Below, one piece after another: positions 1-9,649 of a stretch of DNA of 64,000 bases. The first letter of the stretch is position 1. Each line of letters opens with the position of its first letter. Source of the stretch: Vibrio neptunius (lineage in GTDB: Bacteria; Pseudomonadota; Gammaproteobacteria; Enterobacterales; Vibrionaceae); NCBI RefSeq assembly GCF_000967495.1, contig NZ_JXXU01000003.1, positions 1 through 64,000 on the forward strand, given 5' to 3'. The translations under genes and the position numbers were made by a program. A model generated the notes under the pieces. The model ran no database searches. It was given only the letters and a program-made list of their open reading frames with translations, and was not told the origin of the DNA.

Positions 1-609
1 GAGCTGGGCCGCTCACGGGGCTATCCAGAATTTTTATGGGCTGAAGACAGTAGCTACCTCTACTATGTCGACCAATTTAAAGACTGGAAATACACCTTAA
101 ACAGCGGTGAAAAGCAGCAAGTCGATACCGAGTTTAATGAGTACGCGACGATTTATAATGGTCGACGTGTGGTGGCTAATGAGTTTGGTGTAGCTGTCTA
201 TGATGAGGCCAAAGACCAATTTCTATTTGGTGTTGGAGTTAACGCAGACGAGGATAATCTTCAAGATTATGAGTTTCATAAAAGAAGTATTAGTCCTAAC
301 GGAAACTATGTCTGGGGTGAAAGCCGAAAATACCGTTTTTTAATTGATGTGAAAAATCAAACGTTTCAATCGGAAGAAATTATCCCTCGAGCGATGGGAG
401 AACTCCGCTATTTCGAGATACTGGGTAAAGATGCTAACTATATCCGAGATGGGGCTGCCAGAGTTCTTTTAAGTAAACTTTCTCCAGATAAAAAACTGGT
501 TACCTATCAGAAATGGAAGCAAATAGGTACAGGCCACCTATCTCAAGGGTCTTCTCTGTATAACGCTTTTGCCAATAATGGCGATTTTGTTAAAGGAGAG
601 ACATTATGA
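1..609 (+). CDS. 3' part of a beta-propeller-like protein, truncated by the window edge
   Basis: The reading frame is open from the first base to the TGA at 607-609, so the start lies outside the window. The GTG at 169 is internal, because the residues before it continue the same protein style. The visible ~200 residues are rich in Tyr, Trp and Asp, with short strands such as SSYLYYVDQFKDW and SPNGNYVWGESRKY. These recall repeated blades of WD40-like or TolB-like propellers, but I cannot place the family firmly. The stop overlaps the next start as ATGA (606-609), so the two genes are very likely translationally coupled and the products may act together. Confidence 0.6.
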   Translation, partial: ELGRSRGYPEFLWAEDSSYLYYVDQFKDWKYTLNSGEKQQVDTEFNEYATIYNGRRVVANEFGVAVYDEAKDQFLFGVGVNADEDNLQDYEFHKRSISPNGNYVWGESRKYRFLIDVKNQTFQSEEIIPRAMGELRYFEILGKDANYIRDGAARVLLSKLSPDKKLVTYQKWKQIGTGHLSQGSSLYNAFANNGDFVKGETL

Positions 610-3600
610 GCACTTCTCCAGTCGATAAAGCCATCCCATTGCCAGCCAATTACTATCTATTTGGTGTCTATTTTAAAGGAAAGCTGGATCAGAAAACTAA
701 CAAAACAACATACCCAACCTGGCATGCTGAAACCAGCTTAATCGAGAACCAAGAGATCACCAATGTGCGCCCGCTGGCTCGGGTGCCGCTGTTAAATGTC
801 ACCGATAGTGACAAGCCCGAGCTTTGGGCCACCCGGCATGACTTTAAACTCAGCCAAATTAACAATGGTCAGCCCGATGAGCACGGGGTATATGAAGCGC
901 TTAAACCCGAATCACCGATTCATGTGCTAGGTTCCCCGATCGCTAAGAGCGAACAACGCCAATATCGCTTTCGCTTTCCGCCGCTGCCACTGCTCGCTTC
1001 ACTGGCAGATTTAAGCGCCAAAGAGCTTAGTGCCAAAATCACTCAGCTGGGCAATGCGTTAGGTAACAGTGAGGCCGAACTGACCCTAACCGCGATTAGC
1101 CCAGCTCAGCTTGCACCGCCCTATAGCCGCGATGCCAGCGGCCAACTAACGGCCGATCAGCAAGCCTACAATGCCTGGCACCAAACAGTAAGCGCTGCCA
1201 AGCAGCCGCTTGAAGGGTTTGTTTTACCGGTAGTTGCCAGTTGCGCGGTGGTGTTTTCAGATAAAGGCTACGCCGGTGCTCTCGTCAGCCTGTATAAGTT
1301 TCAGGTTACCAAACAAGCGGGCACCGAAGTGGGGGAATATGTGCCAATTGGTCCGAGTGTTCAAGCCGCGCTGCCGAAAAATGAACTGGCTGAGGATGCT
1401 AAGCAATACCCATGCGCACTATTTCATCTAGACCCGGCTGAGTTTGAAGAAGGGCTATACAGCATTAGGATAGAATTCAACCCTAATCTAATGAAAGAGA
1501 TTCCCGATTTTATTAAACGGGCAAATATAGAAAGTTATCAAGACGGTGCTGATACCATTTACACTTATGAACTGCGTGAAAAAATCACCTTTTCTTCCCA
1601 AACCCCTCTAGGTCAGTTTGCCATTGTGAGCGGTGATATGATCTCTCTTGAAGAGTCGCTGATGTATCAGTATCCGCAGTACTTTACCCATATGAAGCAC
1701 TACCTAACGGGTAACGCCCAAGGCCAAGCGGCCACGACCCCAGCGGCGCGCAGCATCGCCCTGCTTAAAGACATCCGCGATGCATCGGTGGAGCTCGGCG
1801 CGGGGTTAATGAGCGGCAGTTTGCAACAAACCTTAGGCGAGGACGGAAGACAAGCAGTACTGAACAATGTCTCCAAGCTGTATTGGGACGCGGTCAAATC
1901 GGAGCTGCCCGATGCAATGCAAGCGGCTGGTGAGCTCTATTATGGTGTCTACAGTACCAAAGAGGCGTTAGATAACTTACGCAGTTTGCAAAACCCTGCC
2001 ACTGCCAATGTGGGTTTGAAAGCCCTGTTTACCGCTAAGGTGTTTGATCAACAAACCGCCTTGGCACAAGGCTTATCGTCGGCGATTGAATCTCGGCTGG
2101 GTGCACGACGCGTGGTCGCTGGTCGAGTCGTAGAGGCTTGGTTGAGTGGCGGAGCCACATTAGGCCTTAACGTGATAGGGACCATCGGCAGCGTTGCTGA
2201 TTTGTACACCAAGGGCAAAACGGTTGTTGAAATGGCGCAAAAGGCCAAAGAGACCAAGCAAGACATAGGCGAAGTCGCTTATGACTATTTGGACAAGATC
2301 CCGGTTTGGAACACCAGCCGCGACTATCAGCAACAAAAGATCGAGCAAGCGCTGGAAAAAGCTAGAGCGGGCAACAGTGATATTGCCGCGACCATGGTCA
2401 ATAACCGTCGTGGTGCAGGGATTAAAATTGAGTTTAGTTTTAACTCCCGAAAAAGTGAGCTTGAACACAATGAGCCGGTGTTTGTTGAGCTCGCCAGCGC
2501 CTTGGCTGAGGTGCTGGAAAGTGAGTCTAACTTAAGGGTTGAAATTGAAGGCCACGCCTGTCAGGTTGACAGCGAAGAAGCCAATATGAAGGTCGCGGCG
2601 GAGCGGGCTAATTATGCCAAGCAGCTACTGGAGAAATCCGATGTGTTTAAAGATAGGATCTCTCTGGCTGTGTTTGGTGAGAGTGAGCCGATCTATATCC
2701 CGAAAAAAGGCGAAAGCATCGATCGCAATAACCCTAATCTGCGCCAAAACCGTCGCGTAGAGATTCGCATCTATATGTCATCATTGGATGTGGTGTTTCA
2801 CCCGAGCCGCTATGGTTCACAAGCGATGGAGCGCTCTCGGTTGGCGGTGGAAAGCGCCATGACGGACGAAGACAAAGCCGAAGTTGAGTTGCGCAAGGCA
2901 ATCTTTGAAGGGGTTGTTGATGTTGCTTCTTACCTTCCCGTTATTGCTCCCGTCGCGCGAGGCGTTTTGCTAATTACAGAAGCCAATAAGGCACTGACCT
3001 CGGCGATTAAGTTCATCGACAATGCCTTTTTAGATTCCTTCTTTACCGATCTCAACCAAAAGCACGATGTGGTTCGAGAGTTAGAGCGTTTGTCTAAGAT
3101 TCATATGGAGTTGTTGGCAAAGCTGCGCAATACCAATATTGACCTAGAGTTCAGCTGTCACACTTATAAAGAGTTGGTTGCCTACCTTGATAGTGAGAAG
3201 GCACAGAAAGAGTTGTTAAAACGCTACCAACTCAGAGCATTGGCGATGAACGGCTTGATATTACTCTTGGCCGATCTCGGGGTGAGAGCGAAGCACCGTT
3301 CTGACGAAAGATTTGAAAACTTGGTTGAACGATACCAAGTTCAGCAATACATCGAGCACTATATACTTAGCGACAATTGGTCTGTGAACACCATCAAGGG
3401 CACCACCTTAGCGGCCGACTGGAAAAATCGTTGTGACGATGAGTACTATGATAAGCTGCTTAAGAATATGCCCGATGGCAGCAGAGGCATGCCACTGCCA
3501 AGGCGAAGCGACGCTTTAGCGGGTTTTCACCCCTACAGTTATAGCCCCCTAGCCAGTGATTCAAAAGCCTCGGGTGCTTTCAACCGTGTGTTCCCGGTGC

Positions 3601-5351
3601 AAACCACCCTCTACGACCATGCTGAAGAGTCTTTGTTTAAACACTTTTCTCAGTCGTTTAACCCGCAAGTGTATGAATTGAAGCAAGAGGCTATCGGTTA
3701 CTGTCGAGTATTGATTCAATCGGCGGCCCAAACACCACAAGATAAGCCTGCGTGGTTAACCTATCGGGATTGGATTCAACAAGCCGAGCATGCGCATATT
3801 GGCCCATACGACAAAGTCAAAGTGCAGATAATACTCAAATCGGAATACGATACACCGTGTATGGTGACCATAGGTTACGATAGGGTCGACGGCTACAATA
3901 TTCAGGGCCCTGCATTCAGTGATTGGATGTTGCCGATGAAGGCCAGTGACTTTGAGCTGAATGATGATATTAAACGCTATTATCGTGATCACCAGTTGGA
4001 TGATGACGGAGTGCTTATTGCGATAGAGCATACGCCTTGTTATCGCTTCGGTGAAGTGATGCTTGATGGGCTCAAACCCATCACATCAAAAGCGCGATTG
4101 TTGTTGACCGATACGCTGCTTGGGCCCCTGACCTCTGGTCCTCACGCCGCGTTTAACTACGGTGATTCCGATTCCTTTACCCGCTATGTGGGGGCGGGTG
4201 GCTTCAGAAATATGCGTTACTCTATGGCAATCAGACAAAAAGATGGCAAGAGTGCGTTTTATCTTCCTCTGGTTTTTGAGCAAGGCGAAGCGAACAATGA
4301 AGAAAACGAAATTCAGGTGGGTGTGCTCACCACAGAGAAAAAATCTGTCTTGCTGCAAACCCGTGTCGGTGACAAGCACCTCAAGCTACTTGAAAGGGAT
4401 TTACTGCTAGAAAGTTTTACTCTGCGCAGCGAGGAAGGCAGCAAAAATACTATCCCTGTGCTTCATGGCATTAAACAGCAGGTGGTGGCTATCGAAACCC
4501 AAGTCTCTGGGTTGAACTTTTTCAATGAGCCTAAGTGGTATCAATCCGCCGACAATATTATGCGTGATGGATTCAGGTGGGGAAATCGAGGTAAAGAAGA
4601 TCCAGCCTCAATCTACATGCTGCTGTTGGGTGAAAACCACGAAAAAGACACCTACCAACGCCTCGAGATGGATTGGAAATCGGTGAATATGTGTATGCAA
4701 ATGGAGCTCGATGGTTATGATGAGAAGGTGAAAGGGCCGATCTATTTTACCAAGATGCATCATGTTGGAGGGTTTACACACCATGCGGGGCAGTGGGCAT
4801 TTAGCGCCTCAGCCGAAGTAGATAGCCTTAACGAGATGCCTTCTCTGCAAGGGTTTTTAGATCAAGCGATTAAGCGCTTAAAGGCAGAGAATGATTTGTC
4901 TCGGGGTAAAGACTATGTGGTGTATTGCATGCGTTTCGAACTCGGGTATGTTTCTCCCACTGGGCTTAATCTCAAGGGCTTAAGGCCGTTTGGTCAAGTG
5001 ATTCAACCGAGCAACTCTATCTATAATAGTGGTTCTCCTGAGCTGTCGGTGGCTCACCTTAAACAGGTCGGTTTAGTGGGAGGCGAAGATTACGACAAAC
5101 ACCGTGATTTGGTGATTTGTGTTCCTTCTCTTGCCGAGATCGGGACGGCCGATGAACACTATTTTGGCGACATGCCGTGGTTAGTCAGCAAAGAATCTTG
5201 CAGTGATGGCGTCGATAAATCGGCGGCAGAAATATGGAAGAAATACGATCAAGACAAGCGTAAGCAGTGGGTTAGGGATTGGATTGAGAAGCAACCCACC
5301 CTAGTACTAGCGCCTAAACCACTAGAAAAATCGTTGGACGACCCAAACTAA
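606..5351 (+). CDS. Very large protein (1581 aa) with an internal OmpA-like domain; possible secretion-system cargo
   Basis: The gene starts inside the stop codon of the preceding gene. There is no N-terminal signal peptide. Residues about 600-720 form an OmpA/MotB-type peptidoglycan-binding-like domain (IEFSFNSRKSEL, then VEIEGHACQVDSEEAN, then the closing NRRVEIRIY). Hydrophobic helical stretches occur near residues 505-530, 765-800 and 875-895. The rest, including a long C-terminal beta-rich half, is unrecognised. A size above 1500 residues, no signal peptide, internal hydrophobic helices and coupling to a small partner resemble type VI secretion cargo of the VasX or BTH_I2691 type, but no VgrG, PAAR or immunity gene is visible, so that is inference only. 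A terminator follows directly. Confidence 0.55.
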   Translation: MSTSPVDKAIPLPANYYLFGVYFKGKLDQKTNKTTYPTWHAETSLIENQEITNVRPLARVPLLNVTDSDKPELWATRHDFKLSQINNGQPDEHGVYEALKPESPIHVLGSPIAKSEQRQYRFRFPPLPLLASLADLSAKELSAKITQLGNALGNSEAELTLTAISPAQLAPPYSRDASGQLTADQQAYNAWHQTVSAAKQPLEGFVLPVVASCAVVFSDKGYAGALVSLYKFQVTKQAGTEVGEYVPIGPSVQAALPKNELAEDAKQYPCALFHLDPAEFEEGLYSIRIEFNPNLMKEIPDFIKRANIESYQDGADTIYTYELREKITFSSQTPLGQFAIVSGDMISLEESLMYQYPQYFTHMKHYLTGNAQGQAATTPAARSIALLKDIRDASVELGAGLMSGSLQQTLGEDGRQAVLNNVSKLYWDAVKSELPDAMQAAGELYYGVYSTKEALDNLRSLQNPATANVGLKALFTAKVFDQQTALAQGLSSAIESRLGARRVVAGRVVEAWLSGGATLGLNVIGTIGSVADLYTKGKTVVEMAQKAKETKQDIGEVAYDYLDKIPVWNTSRDYQQQKIEQALEKARAGNSDIAATMVNNRRGAGIKIEFSFNSRKSELEHNEPVFVELASALAEVLESESNLRVEIEGHACQVDSEEANMKVAAERANYAKQLLEKSDVFKDRISLAVFGESEPIYIPKKGESIDRNNPNLRQNRRVEIRIYMSSLDVVFHPSRYGSQAMERSRLAVESAMTDEDKAEVELRKAIFEGVVDVASYLPVIAPVARGVLLITEANKALTSAIKFIDNAFLDSFFTDLNQKHDVVRELERLSKIHMELLAKLRNTNIDLEFSCHTYKELVAYLDSEKAQKELLKRYQLRALAMNGLILLLADLGVRAKHRSDERFENLVERYQVQQYIEHYILSDNWSVNTIKGTTLAADWKNRCDDEYYDKLLKNMPDGSRGMPLPRRSDALAGFHPYSYSPLASDSKASGAFNRVFPVQTTLYDHAEESLFKHFSQSFNPQVYELKQEAIGYCRVLIQSAAQTPQDKPAWLTYRDWIQQAEHAHIGPYDKVKVQIILKSEYDTPCMVTIGYDRVDGYNIQGPAFSDWMLPMKASDFELNDDIKRYYRDHQLDDDGVLIAIEHTPCYRFGEVMLDGLKPITSKARLLLTDTLLGPLTSGPHAAFNYGDSDSFTRYVGAGGFRNMRYSMAIRQKDGKSAFYLPLVFEQGEANNEENEIQVGVLTTEKKSVLLQTRVGDKHLKLLERDLLLESFTLRSEEGSKNTIPVLHGIKQQVVAIETQVSGLNFFNEPKWYQSADNIMRDGFRWGNRGKEDPASIYMLLLGENHEKDTYQRLEMDWKSVNMCMQMELDGYDEKVKGPIYFTKMHHVGGFTHHAGQWAFSASAEVDSLNEMPSLQGFLDQAIKRLKAENDLSRGKDYVVYCMRFELGYVSPTGLNLKGLRPFGQVIQPSNSIYNSGSPELSVAHLKQVGLVGGEDYDKHRDLVICVPSLAEIGTADEHYFGDMPWLVSKESCSDGVDKSAAEIWKKYDQDKRKQWVRDWIEKQPTLVLAPKPLEKSLDDPN

Positions 5352-5377
5352 CCCAGAGCGGGTTGGTGAGGTAGCCT

Positions 5378-5409
5378 AAAGCCATTTCTGCGAAGAAATG
5401 GCTTTTTTA
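5378..5409 (+). terminator. Rho-independent terminator after the 1581-residue protein gene
   Basis: A 9-bp stem (GCCATTTCT / AGAAATGGC) with a 3-base loop is followed by seven T residues. It lies 27 bases after the stop codon. Confidence 0.85.
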
Positions 5410-5850
5410 TTCAGCACTCGAGATACAGCAAAAGCCCTGCTGGTTACAACATCGGCTGTATTGTCTCATTTGGAATGCACATTGCTCGCAACGACTCCGT
5501 TTGGTTCTTCCTTTAAGCACCTTCTGCTGTTGCCACACAACTTGCGGGCCCGTGTTTATTGATAAGACTTCCTACCTGAGGCACGTTTTTAACTCAACGA
5601 ACTCGTGTTGTTGCATAGCGTCTGATACTGTCGCTTATCCTTAGCTCGTCCGTTAATTCATGTTGAGAGGAAGATGATTTGATCGAACTGGTCACCAGTG
5701 TGTCGCTTTGGGAGTTAGTGAGGATAGAACGCATTGCGAAAGAACTAGAGAGCTAGAGAGCTAGAGAAATAAGCAAAAACTGGGTTTTATACCCAGCCAA
5801 GAGGGCTTCAAACTGAAGCTATAACCGATTTACTTGCGAAAAATACCCAG
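5410..5850. other. Intergenic stretch with palindrome, small hairpins and a short repeat; no clear gene
   Basis: This stretch holds no convincing gene. It contains a perfect 13-bp palindrome ACTGGTCACCAGT at 5687-5699, three tandem copies of a CTAGAGAG-like octamer near 5748-5768, and two adjacent small hairpins (CTGGGT/ACCCAG at 5780-5796, and a GCTTCA/TGAAGC pair shortly after) just before the acetyltransferase gene. On the minus strand a Cys-rich frame is open from 5571 to 5407 without an evident start, which may be a gene remnant. Confidence 0.4.
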
Positions 5851-6411
5851 ATGCAGATATCCATTGTTCAGGCTGAAACGGCTGACTTACCTGACTTTTT
5901 TACTTACCTTGAACGTCAACTTAGAGAAAACGGTGTCAATGGCACGCCACTTTTTCAACCTTTATCTCGTAATAACACGACTATTCCGACTCAAACACAG
6001 CAGAAGTTTATCGACGGAGTGGGTGCTGAGTTTTCAGATATTGGGTGGAGGCCACTGTGGCTCGCGAAGGACGTACAGGGGAAGATTTGCGGCCACATTG
6101 ACCTTCGACGCTATATGGAAGCGTATTGCTCCCATCGGGTTAGGCTGGGGATGGGCGTAGAGAAAGAGTGCCGAAAAATGGGACTCGGCAGTCGGTTAAT
6201 CCAATCTGTGCTCGAGTTTTGTCAGCACCACGAGCAGATCATCTGGCTTGATTTAAATGTGCTATCAGTCAATCTTGCCGCCAAAAATCTTTATCTCAAA
6301 CATGGCTTTCAAATTGTTGGCGAAATGACGGATTATTATCGAATTGATCAAGAGTCTATTTCTGAGCTCACTATGACTCTTAACACTCAAGTAGGGCTTG
6401 GTGAACAATAG
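5851..6411 (+). CDS. GNAT family N-acetyltransferase
   Basis: This 186-residue protein has the single-domain GNAT length. The acetyl-CoA binding motif is visible at about residues 103-117 (ECRKMGLGSRLI, matching the R/Q-x-x-G-x-G/A pattern). It is followed by the usual C-terminal motif in which an Asn-Ala-rich helix leads to LYLKHGF (about 150-156). The substrate cannot be predicted. No good ribosome binding site precedes the ATG; the start is kept because the N-terminus (MQISIVQAETADL) is typical of the fold. A second acetyltransferase follows 41 bases later in the same direction, so they may be co-transcribed. Confidence 0.85.
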   Translation: MQISIVQAETADLPDFFTYLERQLRENGVNGTPLFQPLSRNNTTIPTQTQQKFIDGVGAEFSDIGWRPLWLAKDVQGKICGHIDLRRYMEAYCSHRVRLGMGVEKECRKMGLGSRLIQSVLEFCQHHEQIIWLDLNVLSVNLAAKNLYLKHGFQIVGEMTDYYRIDQESISELTMTLNTQVGLGEQ

Positions 6412-6452
6412 CTTCACACTGGTCATTTTTACACTGTAAACCAAGGTATGTA

Positions 6453-6968
6453 ATGCAACCTAATATAGAAACACACAGATTAGTACTAAGACCCTTTCGT
6501 TTATCAGACAGCGAGAGGGTTGCGCTCTTAGCGGGAGAAAAAGTCATCGCTGAGATGACGGCGAATATTCCTCACCCTTACGAATCGAATATGGCAGTGG
6601 AATGGATCAAGACCCATTGTCATCATTTTGCCGAGCAAACGGCCGTGGTTTTTGCCATCACGATCAAAGGGTGTGATGACATCATCGGTGCTGTCAGCCT
6701 TCCAACACTCAGACAAGGTGTTGGCATTCTGGGTTATTGGTTAGGCACACCTTATTGGGGCAAAGGCATTGCGTTTGAAGCCTCCCAAGCCTTAATTGAG
6801 TATGCCAAACAGCACCTGAATCTGGTCGAGATTGAAGTTCAGCATTTAGTGTGTAACCAGCGTTCAAAATCTGTAATTGAAAAACTGGGGATTGAGTACC
6901 GCGAAGACCGGATGGTTGAGATACACGGTGAACAACGTAAGGTTTGTGTCTACCGTTCATTGGTATAG
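6453..6968 (+). CDS. RimJ/RimL-type GNAT N-acetyltransferase
   Basis: The 171-residue protein begins with the typical RimJ/RimL opening (ETHRLVLRPFRLSDSERV). It carries the acetyl-CoA loop GYWLGTPYWGKGIAFEA at about residues 93-109 and the late motif NQRSKSVIEKLGI at about 140-152. Members of this group acetylate N-terminal amines of ribosomal proteins or small molecules and antibiotics, so the substrate here is open. It lies downstream of another GNAT gene and upstream of a decayed VOC gene, a grouping common in resistance or detoxification islands. Confidence 0.85.
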   Translation: MQPNIETHRLVLRPFRLSDSERVALLAGEKVIAEMTANIPHPYESNMAVEWIKTHCHHFAEQTAVVFAITIKGCDDIIGAVSLPTLRQGVGILGYWLGTPYWGKGIAFEASQALIEYAKQHLNLVEIEVQHLVCNQRSKSVIEKLGIEYREDRMVEIHGEQRKVCVYRSLV

Positions 6969-7014
6969 CTCAGTGATTGTATTCAGTCAGGGTAGGATTA
7001 GATAAGGAGGTTAG

Positions 7015-7139
7015 ATGATTAGCCATATTGACCACATTGTTCTTACTGTCTCAGATATTCAAGCCTCGGTTTAATTCTTGACCCTGATAGCAACCTGATT
7101 GAAGTCAGTAGCTATTCATCTAGACAAACTGATCATTGA
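7015..7139 (+). pseudogene. Collapsed VOC/glyoxalase-family gene (internal deletion)
   Basis: A good ribosome binding site (AAGGAGG) precedes an ATG at 7015 that opens MISHIDHIVLTVSDIQAS, the typical first strand of a VOC-superfamily (glyoxalase/dioxygenase) protein. The frame stops at 7072-7074. Immediately downstream, in another frame, sequence encodes LDPDSNLIEVSSYSS and ends at 7137-7139. This is the typical final strand of the same family, including the metal-ligand Glu. About 80-100 central codons are missing. The gene is therefore a remnant created by an internal deletion. Confidence 0.8.
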
Positions 7140-7319
7140 CAAGTGAGTCTAGGCATAATCAGGCTTGTCAGTTTTTCTGTTCTGACATTCAATTTTTACC
7201 GAATGACGATCTTTATATATGAAATAATGTGATTAGCATCTCATTTAAAGTTTAATTTGATAATTGATTAATCACTTACTACTTTTTTATTAACTGCCGA
7301 AAATCATAAGGGGCAAGTT

Positions 7320-8855
7320 TTGAAAAGGTTAAAGGTAGTATTTTTAGTCCAAGTTATTGTCGCTTTGACGCTGGTATTGCTGGTCTCAGCATTTATTAAA
7401 TATCAAAACTTCAAAGGTAACTTGCATCAAGAGCTAGTGATTAATGTGCAAAACACTAGCCAACGGATGTCAATCAGTTTACCAAAAGCGGTGTGGGATT
7501 TTGATTTAGATACGGCAAAAGTGGCGATGTCGGCAGAGTTGGATCTGCCCGAGATATCTGCGATCAAACTCATTGATGCGCAAGGCAGTGAGCTGTTGTT
7601 TCTCACCCAGACGGGAGAAGGTGAGGATAAACAACTGATTGACGTGACCGACAAGCAGGCCTACACCGATGAAAACAGCCAAACGACGCCTCTAACGTTT
7701 GTCGATTACGGTGAAGAGAATAGCGTCGGCGAAGTCACCGTCTATTACGATACCCACGCCATGGATGCCAAATTAGCGGACTCTTTGCAAACCAACATCA
7801 TTGAGTTGCTTGTTCTCGATATCATTATATCTATCGTCATTATAGTTGTGCTTTCGATTACCGTATTAAGGCCGATCTCCCAATTAACGGAGGTGATCAA
7901 GGATTTAGCGTCAGGAGATGGTGACCTCACCAACAAACTTGCCCCGGCCAAATATCGAGAATTCGACGCTATTACCAACGGCATCAACAGTTTTACTGAG
8001 TCTTTGAGAGTTATCGTTCAAGATGTCAATCAATCCTCAGAAGCGTTAGGAGAGAAGGCGTCGGCAAATGGTGCAACGGCACGCGCCAATGCCGAAAAGC
8101 TGAGCTCTCAAGAACACCAACTCGCCACGGTGGCAGCAGCGGCTACGGAGTTGAACCAATCAGTGGCGACGGTTGCTGACACGGCGTCAGAAACCGCTGA
8201 TCAAGCACAGGCCGCCACAGGTTTAGCCGCCAGTGTTAATGAGGCGATCGAAAACTCAGCCAACGACATCATCAATATGCGTGAGGAAATGAACCATGTG
8301 AATGCTGAGATGCACATATTGATTGAAGAGGGCGACAAGATCACAACAGTATTGAACGTGATCAACGATATCTCTGAGCAAACCAACCTGCTGGCGCTGA
8401 ATGCTGCCATAGAGGCGGCTCGTGCTGGCGAGCAGGGACGAGGATTCGCTGTGGTGGCGGATGAGGTGCGTAACTTGGCAGTGAAAACTAGCCAGTCTAC
8501 CGAGCAGATTCAAAAGAACATTACCGCGTTAGGCGTCGCAACCAAATCGGTTGAGGATGAACTGACTCGGATTGCAACCTTGCTGGAGTCTACCGCTTCA
8601 CGGGTTAGCGATTCTCAAAGCTCGGTTAGTGAAGTACAGAGTTTGATCACGATTATCTCGGACCGCAGTGGACAGATTTCTCAGGCAACCGATGAACAAA
8701 GAATGGCTGTAGAGGAAATCAGCCAAGCGATTGTAGAAGCATCGGAAGCGACCAATGAAGTGTCTTCTGGCGCGACCCAAAATGCACAAAGAACAGAAGA
8801 AGTTCTGGGCTTAAGTCAGAGTATCGCCAGCCATATGGCGAAATTCCGTACATAA
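7320..8855 (+). CDS. Methyl-accepting chemotaxis protein
   Basis: The 511-residue protein starts with TTG at 7320, preceded by the ribosome binding site AAGGGG. A transmembrane helix at about residues 4-24 and a second at about 162-185 enclose a ~135-residue periplasmic sensor of no recognised class. A HAMP linker follows (about 186-238), then a long cytoplasmic signalling domain with the conserved hairpin tip [20 protein letters not shown]. There is no C-terminal CheR-binding pentapeptide. A solute-binding protein starts only 22 bases after its stop, so the receptor may sense that protein in its loaded state. Confidence 0.92.
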   Translation: MKRLKVVFLVQVIVALTLVLLVSAFIKYQNFKGNLHQELVINVQNTSQRMSISLPKAVWDFDLDTAKVAMSAELDLPEISAIKLIDAQGSELLFLTQTGEGEDKQLIDVTDKQAYTDENSQTTPLTFVDYGEENSVGEVTVYYDTHAMDAKLADSLQTNIIELLVLDIIISIVIIVVLSITVLRPISQLTEVIKDLASGDGDLTNKLAPAKYREFDAITNGINSFTESLRVIVQDVNQSSEALGEKASANGATARANAEKLSSQEHQLATVAAAATELNQSVATVADTASETADQAQAATGLAASVNEAIENSANDIINMREEMNHVNAEMHILIEEGDKITTVLNVINDISEQTNLLALNAAIEAARAGEQGRGFAVVADEVRNLAVKTSQSTEQIQKNITALGVATKSVEDELTRIATLLESTASRVSDSQSSVSEVQSLITIISDRSGQISQATDEQRMAVEEISQAIVEASEATNEVSSGATQNAQRTEEVLGLSQSIASHMAKFRT

Positions 8856-8877
8856 GTTGTTTCAAAGAGGATTTGTT

Positions 8878-9606
8878 ATGAGAAATTTGCTTTTACTGGC
8901 TTTCACAGCCCTATTTTCAATAACTGGCTACACGGCAACGATTACCGCAGCGCAGGACCCTTGGGCACCTTTTGTGCAGAAAGATAGCGCCAGCCCCGGG
9001 GTGTCAGTTGAAATTATTACTGAGGCATTTAAATCTCAAGGTCATGATGTTGATTTTAAGATCATGCCTTGGACGCGTGCACTCAATGAAGTGAAAGGCG
9101 GACGTATAGATGTGTTAGTCGCGACGTGGTTTACCAACGAAAGGACGTCTTATCTGCATTATAGCGGCCCCTATTTGGAAAACTCGCTGAAGTTCATTAA
9201 ACGTAAAGGCGATGACTTCGAATACAACGGTATGGATAGCTTGTCGGGCAAAACGGTCGGTATCATTCGTAACTACGGTTATGGCGATGACTTTCTTGGC
9301 GCTTCTAACTTCAAGAAACCGGAAGCGAATGATTTAGTCTCCAACGCAAAAAAACTTATGGCGAAGCGAATCGATTTGACCTTGGAAGATGAGCTAGTGG
9401 CTAAGTCCACCTTGTCTGGAGCGGGTATGAACCTCGATGATTTTGAGTTCACCAGCAATGCGCTTTCGGTCAACCCATTGCATGTCACATCAGGTTTAGC
9501 CAATCCCAAACATGCAGAGATTATCGATGCGTTCAACAAGGGTTTAGCGGAAATTAAGTCTAACGGTACGTTCGATAAGATTCTCGCCAAGTATGGGATC
9601 AAGTAA
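8878..9606 (+). CDS. Periplasmic solute-binding protein, family 3 type
   Basis: The ATG at 8878 has a ribosome binding site (AAAGAGG) 7 bases upstream and opens a signal peptide (MRNLLLLAFTALFSITG). An earlier in-frame TTG at 8857 lacks one and is rejected. The 242-residue protein has the amino-acid-binding (SBP_bac_3) layout: PWAPFV near the mature N-terminus, IDVLVATWFTNERTSYLHYSGPY in the first lobe, and SGKTVGIIRNYGYG at the hinge. No permease or ATPase gene is nearby. Together with its tight coupling to a chemoreceptor gene this suggests a sensory rather than an uptake role, which is inference. The ligand is unknown. Confidence 0.85.
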   Translation: MRNLLLLAFTALFSITGYTATITAAQDPWAPFVQKDSASPGVSVEIITEAFKSQGHDVDFKIMPWTRALNEVKGGRIDVLVATWFTNERTSYLHYSGPYLENSLKFIKRKGDDFEYNGMDSLSGKTVGIIRNYGYGDDFLGASNFKKPEANDLVSNAKKLMAKRIDLTLEDELVAKSTLSGAGMNLDDFEFTSNALSVNPLHVTSGLANPKHAEIIDAFNKGLAEIKSNGTFDKILAKYGIK

Positions 9607-9619
9607 CATTTTGCCTGCT

Positions 9620-9649
9620 AAAGCCTCAGCAACTGCTGAGGCTTTTTTG
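9620..9649 (+). terminator. Rho-independent terminator after the solute-binding protein gene
   Basis: The stem GCCTCAGC / GCTGAGGC (with flanking A/T pairs) has a short loop and is followed by six T residues. It lies 13 bases after the stop. Confidence 0.9.

Noticed and set aside
2048..4410. Several frames of 70-100 codons opposite or within the 1581-residue protein gene
   Set aside because: They overlap a clearly coding frame, lack ribosome binding sites and show no domain pattern.
5834..6160. A 108-codon frame overlapping the first acetyltransferase
   Set aside because: It lies wholly in the shadow of the acetyltransferase, whose motifs are clear.
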